Assembly: GCA_965655465.1 (NCBI GenBank)
Contig: CBFHGY010000094.1
Coordinates: 1 to 7,329, forward strand
From: VMCP01 sp965655465
GTDB taxonomy: Bacteria; Bacteroidota; Bacteroidia; NS11-12g; UBA955
Reading direction: 5' to 3'
Length of the DNA: 7,329 bases
Part shown: positions 1 to 6,525 of the stretch, in pieces
How the letters are laid out: the number at the start of each line of letters is the position of its first letter
Numbering within the stretch: position 1 is the first letter of the stretch
Notes under the pieces: generated by a model
Databases searched by the model: none
Seen by the model: the letters and a program-made list of their open reading frames with translations, nothing else
Told to the model about the DNA's origin: nothing
Translations under genes and position numbers: made by a program

Positions 1-1962
1 CTTCAGATCGCGCATATATTTTTGCATTCCGGCACTTTCAAACTGGAATATCCCGTTGGTTTCGCCCCTTTGAAATAACTCATAGGTTTTTTCATCATCG
101 AGGGGAATTTCCTCAATATCGATGATGTCACCGGTGGTTTCTTTAACGAGTTGTATGGCATCTTTCAAGATACTCAAGGTGCTCAAACCCAAGAAATCCA
201 TCTTCAATAAACCCGCTTCTTCAATTTGAGTTACATCGTATTGCACTTGCATCCAAGGAGAATCTTTACTTCTAGCTACGGGTACTAATTCATCAATATC
301 CTGCGGAGCGATAATAATACCACAGGCATGAACGCCGGTATTACGCACGCTCCCCTCCAACTTTTCGGCATCGTGAAGCACTTTAGTTGCTTCTTCTTTG
401 CCATTGTAAATGCGCTGTAATTCTCGGACATTTTCAATTTCTTCGGGCTTGATATTAATACTGTCGTCTTTGGCTAAAGTATCGGGATTTACATGGAAGA
501 GCTTTTTTAGCTTCATGTTGAGGGGCACCATTTTCGATAACCTATCTGTTTCAGACAAGGGATATTGAAGCACGCGACCCACGTCTCGTATTGCACTTTT
601 TGCTGCCATCGTGCCATAGGTGATGATTTGTGCAATCCGTCGTTCGCCGTATTTCTTGGCTACATATTCAATTACCCGATCTCGACCTTGGTCGTCGAAA
701 TCGATATCCACGTCAGGCATGCTGACCCTTTCCGGATTCAAGAAACGCTCAAAGAGTAAATCATATTTCACCGGATCTACGTTAGTAATCCCCAAAACAT
801 ATGCAACTAAACTCCCTGCCGCGGATCCCCGACCTGGTCCTACCCAGACGCCCATTTCACGAGCGGCAGTAGTAAAATCTTGTACGATTAAGAAATACCC
901 TTCAAACCCTGATTCGCAGATGGTATTCAATTCAAACTCCAAGCGTTCTTCAACGGGTTGCGGAATTACACCGCCATAGCGTTTTCGGGTACCCTCATAA
1001 GCCAAATGCCGCAGATATGCCTTCATGTCCAAAAATCCTTCTGGAATGGCATAATTCGGCAATACTATGTCGCGATTCAAATCTGGCGTATCAATGGTAT
1101 CAATCAATTTATTGGTATTCTCCAAGGCTTCTGGCAAATCCTTGAATAATTCAGACATCTCCTCCTGAGTTTTAAAGAAAAACTCCTCATTGGGAAATCC
1201 AAACCTAAAGCCTTTGCCACTTTCTTCATTGGTTGCTTTTGGAGTAGCTTGAAACTCAGAAGTATTGATACAAAGTAAAATATCGTGTGCATTCGCATCT
1301 TGTTGATCGATATAATGCGAATCGTTGGTTGCAATAATTGAGACGTCGTATTTTCTTGCAAATTTTATTAGGGTTTGATTTACATCTTCCTGACTTAAAC
1401 CGGTATTATCAATATTTTTTAGCCCATGACGTTGCAATTCAACATAAAAATCATCACCGAATAAATTGTGCCATTCTACAAATAATTTCTCTGCTTCTTC
1501 TTCCCCTTTAAATAAGATTGCTTGTGGTATTTCGGCACCAATGCAACATGAGGTAGCAATCAGCCCTTCCGAATATTGCTTCAATAGTTCTTTATCGATA
1601 CGCGGGTATTTGCTATACAAACCCTCCAAATACCCCAAAGAACAGAGTTTACTCAAATTGCGATAGCCCGTTTCGTTTTTCGCAAGTAAAAGCTGATGGT
1701 AACGTTTGTCTTTTTTACCTTGACCAAATGATTTTTCAAATCGGTCGTGTACCATATAAAATTCACACCCAATAATGGGCTTTATGCCTTGTTTGGTGCT
1801 TTCCACATAGAAATCGAAAGCACCGAACATATTCCCGTGGTCGGTTATGGCCACAGCTGGCATATTATCGGCTTTTGCCTTTTGAATGAGCTTCTTTACT
1901 TCAGCAGCTCCATCGAGCAATGAATATTGAGTATGAACGTGTAAATGTGAAAATGATGGCAT
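1..1962 (-). CDS. dnaE: DNA polymerase III subunit alpha, N-terminal 654 residues (cut by left edge)
   Basis: Replicative DNA polymerase catalytic subunit; it adds dNTPs to the primer as part of the holoenzyme. The start ATG at 1962-1960 leads straight into the PHP domain (HLHVHTQYSLLDG, residues 6-18). All nine positions that bind metal in active PHP domains look present: H8, H10, D17, H42 (ITDHGN), E67, H89, C140, D214 and H216 (ATNDSHY). The polymerase palm follows, with GPGRGSAAGS at 375-384, PDVDIDF at 416-422 and KMDFLGL at 587-593. D419, D421 and D589 correspond to E. coli catalytic D401, D403 and D555. The frame is open to base 1, ending within IFQFESAGMQKYMRDLK. The fingers, beta-clamp-binding and OB regions lie outside the window. 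It is DnaE rather than PolC: there is no inserted exonuclease domain and PHP is at the very N terminus. A 70-base gap separates it from the lipoprotein gene upstream on the same strand. Confidence 0.98.
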   Translation of the reverse strand, partial: MPSFSHLHVHTQYSLLDGAAEVKKLIQKAKADNMPAVAITDHGNMFGAFDFYVESTKQGIKPIIGCEFYMVHDRFEKSFGQGKKDKRYHQLLLAKNETGYRNLSKLCSLGYLEGLYSKYPRIDKELLKQYSEGLIATSCCIGAEIPQAILFKGEEEAEKLFVEWHNLFGDDFYVELQRHGLKNIDNTGLSQEDVNQTLIKFARKYDVSIIATNDSHYIDQQDANAHDILLCINTSEFQATPKATNEESGKGFRFGFPNEEFFFKTQEEMSELFKDLPEALENTNKLIDTIDTPDLNRDIVLPNYAIPEGFLDMKAYLRHLAYEGTRKRYGGVIPQPVEERLEFELNTICESGFEGYFLIVQDFTTAAREMGVWVGPGRGSAAGSLVAYVLGITNVDPVKYDLLFERFLNPERVSMPDVDIDFDDQGRDRVIEYVAKKYGERRIAQIITYGTMAAKSAIRDVGRVLQYPLSETDRLSKMVPLNMKLKKLFHVNPDTLAKDDSINIKPEEIENVRELQRIYNGKEEATKVLHDAEKLEGSVRNTGVHACGIIIAPQDIDELVPVARSKDSPWMQVQYDVTQIEEAGLLKMDFLGLSTLSILKDAIQLVKETTGDIIDIEEIPLDDEKTYELFQRGETNGIFQFESAGMQKYMRDLK

Positions 1963-1972
1963 ACGAAAAGAC

Positions 1973-1980
1973 CAAATTTA
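1973..1980 (-). promoter_or_regulatory. Candidate Bacteroidota -7 promoter element (TAAATTTG) for dnaE
   Basis: Read on the minus strand this is TAAATTTG, an exact match to the TAnnTTTG element used by the primary sigma factor of Bacteroidota. It ends 10 bases before the dnaE ATG. The usual upstream TTTG is not exact: TTCA lies 19 bases upstream. If used, the transcript leader would be only a few bases long. It would also give dnaE a promoter separate from the lipoprotein gene. A short inverted repeat (ACGAAA at 1963-1968, TTTCGT at 1985-1990) flanks it. Confidence 0.35.
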
Positions 1981-2032
1981 CGGCTTTCGTGTTGCGCATT
2001 GAAGGGTGTGAAGAAGTTTTGAAAAAGTAATT

Positions 2033-2587
2033 TTATTTTATTTCCAAAGGCTCGGAATTGCTTGTATCCCCCTCTTGGTATTCGTAAAAAATGGTATCTC
2101 CAGATAACCCACTTTCCGTGTAGGGCAACATCCAAAAAGGCTTGTCCTGCTTGTACATACCCTCTTCTTTTAACCATCCCGTTTGATAATAAGACTGGTA
2201 GGGACCTTGATAATAGGAGGCACCTGTTTTGGCATCTGTTTCACGAGTAAATCGCGACATTCTCTGTCCGTTTGGATAATAATTTTCGGTCCAAACTTCA
2301 TCGGCCCCTTCGTGTTTGGAAACATTCAACAAGGTTTGACTTTTATTAAAAGTTAGAATGTATTTCACCGAATCTCCCAAATAGTAACGCTTCTCAAAAA
2401 CCGATCCATCTGCACGTTTCACTTCATCAATAAGTGCAACCTTTACTTTAACTAAGCTATCTAATTCGTTTGCATTAAATATATAAGGCACGTAACGATT
2501 ATCCGTTTTTGAGTCCGAACATGATTCAAAAAGTGTAGCTGTGAATAAAATTCCCCCGAGAAATAAAGCAAAGCCTTGTTTTAACAT
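2033..2587 (-). CDS. Predicted lipoprotein with MORN-like repeats, function unknown
   Basis: A 184-residue protein whose biological role I do not recognise. The N terminus has K3, a hydrophobic segment (residues 5-20) and Cys23, with Ser/Asp/Lys residues just after it (CSDSK), typical of a lipoprotein signal. The residues before the Cys (F-E-S) fit the lipobox only loosely. The C-terminal half has repeats of the MORN_2/YwqK kind: YYPNGQRMSRF near 104-114, then YQSYYQTGWLKEEGMYKQDK near 130-149, each pairing aromatic residues with (N/T)G turns. Such repeats form extended beta-hairpins, and many Bacteroidota envelope proteins carry them. The sequence favours an exported, lipid-anchored protein over an intracellular antitoxin, although automatic annotation often labels this repeat 'toxin-antitoxin system YwqK family antitoxin'. 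No toxin gene is adjacent. It lies upstream of dnaE on the same strand and is divergent from recF. The ATG is the only Met that retains the signal segment. Confidence 0.8.
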   Translation of the reverse strand: MLKQGFALFLGGILFTATLFESCSDSKTDNRYVPYIFNANELDSLVKVKVALIDEVKRADGSVFEKRYYLGDSVKYILTFNKSQTLLNVSKHEGADEVWTENYYPNGQRMSRFTRETDAKTGASYYQGPYQSYYQTGWLKEEGMYKQDKPFWMLPYTESGLSGDTIFYEYQEGDTSNSEPLEIK

Positions 2588-2591
2588 GTTG

Positions 2592-2599
2592 CAAAATTA
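2592..2599 (-). promoter_or_regulatory. Candidate Bacteroidota -7 promoter element (TAATTTTG) for the lipoprotein gene
   Basis: Read on the minus strand this is TAATTTTG, an exact match to TAnnTTTG, ending only 4 bases before the lipoprotein ATG. No convincing TTTG lies about 19-23 bases upstream. If active, transcription would start at or next to the start codon, giving an essentially leaderless mRNA. No better element is visible elsewhere in the 108-base gap to recF. A chance match cannot be excluded. Confidence 0.3.
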
Positions 2600-2695
2600 A
2601 CCTTTCGGGGGATACTTTTCACGTTTATCCTCATTTTATCGCAATTTACGCACATGACATGCAGATGCCCGGGTATTGATTTAATTTCGTGGATC

Positions 2696-3799
2696 GTGCG
2701 CATCACTGAACTCAAACTATATCAATTTAAAAACCACGAATCGCAATCATGGTCATTTAGCGATAAAATAAATGCATTTGCGGGACTCAATGGCGTTGGA
2801 AAAACGAATATATTAGATGCACTGTATTATATTAGCAATACGAAAAGTTATTTCAACCATAGCGATCAGCAGCTAATTCGTTTCGGACAGTCTGAATCCT
2901 CCGTTTTTGCCAAATTGCAAAAAGACCAGGAATATGAAATCTTGGCCAGCTTTGGAGAAACTCGAAAAAAAACCTTCAAGAAAAATGGCAAAGCCTATAC
3001 TCGACTGGTTGATCATATAGGTTTTTTACAGGCGGTTTTTATTACGCCCTACGATACCTCTTTGGTATTTGAAGGTTCGGAAGAACGAAGACGGTTTATT
3101 GACTTTAGCATCAGCCAATTAAACAAAGAATATCTCCAGGATCTCATCGACTACCGCAAGGTCATCGAACAGAGAAATGCCTTTTTAAAGAGTCTAGATG
3201 GCCGTTTAATGGACTTGATATTATTGGAAAGTTACGACCGCAGTTTAATCCCATTAGGAAAGCGCATTTCCCAGAATCGACAGGCTTTTATTTCGGAATT
3301 CTTACCGGTTTTTCAGGAAATTCATCACGCATTAACACAATCTGAAGCATCGGTTTCATTGACCTATGATTCCGCATTGATTGCCAATGATTTTGCTCAA
3401 ATTTTAAAGGATGCCGCCCAAAAGGATGTGCATGCCCAACGCAGCACACAAGGCATTCACAAAGACGACATGGTTTTTGAAATCAATGGAATGCCATTGA
3501 AAAAATTCGGATCACAAGGACAAATCAAAACGTATGTAGTTGCGTTAAAATTGGCTCAATATCAGTATCTGCGTCGCAAATCGGGCGATTTACCCCTTTT
3601 GTTATTGGATGACATTTTCGAGAAAATCGATGCCACTCGTTCGCAGCGATTAATGGAAATGGTATGCTCCGACGATTATGGACAAATTTTCATTAGTGAC
3701 ACCCACGGAGAGCGCATTCGTGAACACTTCGCTCCTTTTCCTGTATCTTTTACTCTGTTTGAAGTTGGAGCTGAGCCATCAAGCTTGACATCAAACTAA
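2696..3799 (+). CDS. recF: DNA replication and repair protein RecF
   Basis: SMC/ABC-type ATPase that, with RecO and RecR, loads RecA onto gapped DNA at stalled forks. I chose the GTG start at 2696, which gives 367 residues beginning MRITELKLYQFKNHES. It places the Walker A lysine (GLNGVGKTN) at residue 36, the same number as K36 of E. coli RecF. An in-frame ATG at 2654 would add 14 residues (MTCRCPGIDLISWI) with no family resemblance. Other motifs are ERRRFIDFSISQLNKEY, a RecF hallmark; HKDD near 255; the ABC signature GSQGQ around 272-276; Walker B LLLLDDIFEKID with D305/D306; and the switch-histidine region SDTHGE with H337. A near-match to the Bacteroidota -7 element (TAATTTCG, 2682-2689) sits 6 bases before the GTG. 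No Shine-Dalgarno is visible. Its stop codon overlaps that of the convergent Ald-family gene. Confidence 0.96.
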   Translation: MRITELKLYQFKNHESQSWSFSDKINAFAGLNGVGKTNILDALYYISNTKSYFNHSDQQLIRFGQSESSVFAKLQKDQEYEILASFGETRKKTFKKNGKAYTRLVDHIGFLQAVFITPYDTSLVFEGSEERRRFIDFSISQLNKEYLQDLIDYRKVIEQRNAFLKSLDGRLMDLILLESYDRSLIPLGKRISQNRQAFISEFLPVFQEIHHALTQSEASVSLTYDSALIANDFAQILKDAAQKDVHAQRSTQGIHKDDMVFEINGMPLKKFGSQGQIKTYVVALKLAQYQYLRRKSGDLPLLLLDDIFEKIDATRSQRLMEMVCSDDYGQIFISDTHGERIREHFAPFPVSFTLFEVGAEPSSLTSN

Positions 3800-5016
3800 C
3801 TAAAAACGCCCACCATTAGGTCTAAATCTTTGTAAGGAAGCCCAAATTTCAACGCCAACTGTTTATTGGTGAGGCTGCCTTTATACATATACGTTCCTCT
3901 ACGAAGTCCGCGATTAATTTTAATGGCTTCGGCAAATCCACCTTGGGTAACAATTTCCTCCAACATGGGTGTAAATAAGTTACTCAAAGCATAGCTTGCT
4001 GTTCTGCTCACCCTTGAAGGGATATTAGGGACACAATAATGGATCACATCGTGTTTTTTGAACACGGGATTTTCGTGAGATGTTAATTGCGACGTTTCAA
4101 AGTTCCCCCCACGATCAATAGCGATATCAATTAAAACGGAATGAGGTTTCATTGCCATAATCATTTCTTCTGTTACGAGGATGGGACTTCTGTGGTTTTT
4201 ACCGGAATAGGCACCAATTACCACATCAGCACGATGAATAGCGGATTGCAGAGTTTGAGGCTGCAAAGTTGAAGTATACAAGTGATGTCCAAATGTTTTT
4301 TGAATTCTTCTAAGCCGGTATACATCATTATCAAATATTTTCACATTTGCCCCTAAGCCAATTGCAGACTTGGTTGCAAATTCCCCAACGGCACCTGCTC
4401 CTAAAATAACTACTTGCGTGGGTGGAACCCCTGCAAAACCGCCCAATAATTCACCTTTTCCTATGTGCGTGTTGTTAAGGTATTCGGCAGCAATCATTAT
4501 GGATGCGGTACCCGCAATTTCACTCATTGCTCTAATTAAGGGTAGCGCTCCCGATTCATCTTCAATAAATTCATACGCCATGGCATGAATTTTCTTGTCC
4601 AGCAATTGTTTTAGCATTATACCGTCTAATTGATTGATTTGCAATGCAGATATCAACAATTGACCGGGTTTCATAAAACGCAACTCTTCTAAGGTTGGGG
4701 GATCGATTTTAAGTACAACGTCTGATTGGTAAACTTCTCGAACATCGTTGGTAATAATTGCCCCATTTTCGCTGTAACTCAAATCATTGAAATTGGCATT
4801 TGCGCCGCTTCCGGCTTGTATGATAATTTCGTGACCCAAGCCCACTAAATAGCCAACTGCCGATGGAGTTAAGGGGACCCTGTTTTCTTGAAAGGTTATT
4901 TCTTTAGGAATGCCCATTCTTAACACATGCAAGGGCCGCTTTTTATGAAGCATTTGCACTTGCGTTTCGGCCGCACTTTGGGGAGAAATTTGGGGAGACA
5001 AAACGGGTTCGGTCAT
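3796..5016 (-). CDS. ald: Alanine dehydrogenase / transhydrogenase alpha family protein (Bacteroidota type)
   Basis: A 406-residue protein of the family containing L-alanine dehydrogenase (alanine + NAD+ to pyruvate + ammonia) and NAD(P) transhydrogenase subunit PntA. The N-terminal domain begins after a ~33-residue extension with MGIPKEITFQENRVPLTP (R46 matches substrate-binding R15 of the M. tuberculosis enzyme). The Rossmann domain has VVILGAGAVGEFA (G206, G208, G211) and acidic D229 at the end of the next strand, which suggests NAD(H) preference. IDIAIDRGG (D301, matching D270) and HYCVPNIPSRVSRTASYALSN are also conserved. Two expected catalytic positions differ: Lys75 aligns with D105 (VLKIDPP), and His96 aligns with Q126 (ISALQI). 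The symbol therefore records family, not proven activity. I kept the first ATG because Bacteroidota relatives, as I recall them, carry a similar extension. The gene stands alone, between convergent recF and divergent mltD. Confidence 0.85.
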   Translation of the reverse strand: MTEPVLSPQISPQSAAETQVQMLHKKRPLHVLRMGIPKEITFQENRVPLTPSAVGYLVGLGHEIIIQAGSGANANFNDLSYSENGAIITNDVREVYQSDVVLKIDPPTLEELRFMKPGQLLISALQINQLDGIMLKQLLDKKIHAMAYEFIEDESGALPLIRAMSEIAGTASIMIAAEYLNNTHIGKGELLGGFAGVPPTQVVILGAGAVGEFATKSAIGLGANVKIFDNDVYRLRRIQKTFGHHLYTSTLQPQTLQSAIHRADVVIGAYSGKNHRSPILVTEEMIMAMKPHSVLIDIAIDRGGNFETSQLTSHENPVFKKHDVIHYCVPNIPSRVSRTASYALSNLFTPMLEEIVTQGGFAEAIKINRGLRRGTYMYKGSLTNKQLALKFGLPYKDLDLMVGVFS

Positions 5017-5085
5017 AGCAAAAAGGAGTGTCTAATAAATGATTCAAAGGCCCTCTTTTAAAAGCGTTCCAAGGTTCCTTTTCCA

Positions 5086-5093
5086 CAAATATA
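5086..5093 (-). promoter_or_regulatory. Candidate Bacteroidota -7 promoter element (TATATTTG) for the Ald-family gene
   Basis: Read on the minus strand this is TATATTTG, an exact TAnnTTTG match in the 151-base divergent gap, 69 bases before the Ald-family ATG. It implies a 5' leader of about 60-65 bases. The upstream -33 TTTG is degenerate: only TTAA/TAAA is found at the expected 19-20 base spacing. Confidence 0.4.
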
Positions 5094-5167
5094 CAACAAT
5101 TACTTCGATGGTTTTAAGCCTTGAAAACGGAATAATGAGAATCATGTTGTAAATTGCGAAAGTAAAA

Positions 5168-6457
5168 ATGAAACAATATTCTTTGGCCCTCTTCCAAACG
5201 GCATTCTTGTTTTTAGGAAGTATTTGCACTTCTACAGAAAGCCTGCAGGCACAAGCCCCTATACCACCTCCTGTGAAAAATAGCGTGAATTCTATTGCTC
5301 GAATTGATAGTTTAACTCAAAATCTTTACGCCCAAATTCCCTCACATTTAGTACCTGAATGGGATGTAAACCAAGGCTTTAATCGCGATGATTTCGAGGA
5401 AGCCATGAAGCTTTTGGGCAGTTCTATTCCTTTCGAATATCACCGCTTGGTTGAAGAACAAGTTCGTTATTTTAGCAATTTACACCCCAGCTATTACGAC
5501 AGATTGCACGAACGTATGAGTTTATATTTTCCCATTTTCGAGGAAATTTTAGATAAAAAAGGCCTTCCCACAGAATTGAAATATGTTTCAGTAATAGAAT
5601 CTTCTTTGAATCCCAATGCTGTTTCATGGGCGGGTGCTACTGGCCTTTGGCAGTTTATGCCCTACACAGGAAAACACATGGGTATGACGATTAATTATTC
5701 CTTAGACGAACGCAAAAGTATTTTGAGATCCACCGAAAAAGCTTGCGAATATTTTTCAAATAGCCAAGGTATTTTCGACAATTGGTTACTCAGTATTGCC
5801 TCGTACAACTGCGGTGCCGGAAATGTTCAAAAAGCAATACGCCGTGCTGGAGGTGATAAAAAGTCATTTTGGGATATCCTTCCCTATTTGCCCAAAGAAA
5901 CCCGATATTACGTGCCCAAATTTATTGCAGCAGCCTATGTTCTGAATTTCACCAAGCATGCATCACGACCACAGTTCAATTCCCAAACCCAATTTTTGGT
6001 TCCTACTCGTGTCGACAGCAGCCTTCATTTGGCTAAAATGTGCTCTTATTTAGCCGGTGACCAAAAATCCGATTTGATGTCACTTAATTGTGAATTCATT
6101 AAACCCAATACCGGAAATGCCACTAACAATACCATTTTGCTTCCTTACTCTTACAGCATGTGCTTCATGTCTGAAAACGATTCGTTACAGCAATATGCGG
6201 CATTGAGCACGGAAGATATCTCTGCATCCAGCTTTTCTAGAAACGCCTATAGCTCGAAAAACAGAAATTCTCGTTCTGGATCTAAAAACAGGAATGTTCA
6301 TATCGTGAAACGAGGTGAAACCTTAAGCCATTTATCACACAGATACGGGGTTTCCGTGCAAACGATCATGCGCAATAATGGATTGCGTAATTCCCGAATC
6401 CATATTGGTCAGCGCTTGGTAATTGGTGGCTACAAACACACCAAGAATCACAATTAA
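5168..6457 (+). CDS. mltD: MltD-type lytic murein transglycosylase with LysM domain
   Basis: Periplasmic enzyme that cleaves the MurNAc-GlcNAc bond of peptidoglycan to form 1,6-anhydro ends, in wall remodelling. The 429 residues read in order: a signal peptide (hydrophobic 5-19, likely signal peptidase I cleavage after LQA28 or AQA30; Cys20 lacks a lipobox); a helical N-terminal region (about 70-135); and a GH23/SLT domain with catalytic E144 in VIESSLNPNAVS, GLWQFMP at 160-165 and SYNCGAGNV at 212-220. A middle region (about 275-335) resembles the linker domain of MltD. A Ser/Arg/Asn-rich stretch (351-377) follows, then one LysM (378-419: HIVKRGETLSHLSHRYGVS to IHIGQRLVI) for glycan binding. 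The mature part has five cysteines. The ATG is preceded by an A-rich stretch (AAAGTAAAA) rather than a Shine-Dalgarno. It is divergent from the Ald-family gene and lies 68 bases before purN. Confidence 0.94.
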   Translation: MKQYSLALFQTAFLFLGSICTSTESLQAQAPIPPPVKNSVNSIARIDSLTQNLYAQIPSHLVPEWDVNQGFNRDDFEEAMKLLGSSIPFEYHRLVEEQVRYFSNLHPSYYDRLHERMSLYFPIFEEILDKKGLPTELKYVSVIESSLNPNAVSWAGATGLWQFMPYTGKHMGMTINYSLDERKSILRSTEKACEYFSNSQGIFDNWLLSIASYNCGAGNVQKAIRRAGGDKKSFWDILPYLPKETRYYVPKFIAAAYVLNFTKHASRPQFNSQTQFLVPTRVDSSLHLAKMCSYLAGDQKSDLMSLNCEFIKPNTGNATNNTILLPYSYSMCFMSENDSLQQYAALSTEDISASSFSRNAYSSKNRNSRSGSKNRNVHIVKRGETLSHLSHRYGVSVQTIMRNNGLRNSRIHIGQRLVIGGYKHTKNHN

Positions 6458-6475
6458 TCGCTATTTTTCGATTAA
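6454..6475. repeat. Short inverted repeat at the mltD stop codon
   Basis: TTAATCG (6454-6460) and CGATTAA (6469-6475) are perfect 7-base inverted arms around an 8-base loop (CTATTTTT), and the left arm includes the mltD stop. The stem has only two G-C pairs and no T-run follows it, so it is a poor rho-independent terminator. At most it might attenuate read-through into purN, and it may be chance in AT-rich sequence. Confidence 0.25.
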
Positions 6476-6525
6476 AAGGATAATTGCAAAGTCTCATTCC
6501 ACTCATTTATAACAAGATTCATGCG

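Noticed and set aside
565..1666. Several open frames on both strands inside the dnaE region
   Set aside because: They lie within the uninterrupted, motif-rich dnaE frame, have no domain resemblance and are shadows of it.
1963..1990. Inverted repeat ACGAAA/TTTCGT around the dnaE -7 element as an operator
   Set aside because: Only 6 bases per arm with a 16-base spacer; without conservation data it is not distinguishable from chance.
2033..2587. Reading the MORN-repeat protein as the antitoxin half of a toxin-antitoxin system
   Set aside because: The signal peptide with a lipid-anchor Cys points to export, and no toxin-like gene is adjacent; the label comes from family naming only.
3779..3788. 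Perfect 10-base palindrome TCAAGCTTGA near the end of recF
   Set aside because: It lies in recF coding sequence, has no loop or T-run and is short enough to arise by chance.
5044..5229. A 61-codon minus-strand open frame covering the divergent gap and the start of mltD
   Set aside because: It overlaps the mltD signal peptide region and the candidate promoter for the Ald-family gene, and shows no recognisable motif; a chance frame is more likely.
6484..6525. TTG-initiated N-terminal extension of PurN
   Set aside because: The 14 added residues (MQSLIPLIYNKIHA) do not match the family, whose proteins begin at the first beta strand, as from ATG 6526.
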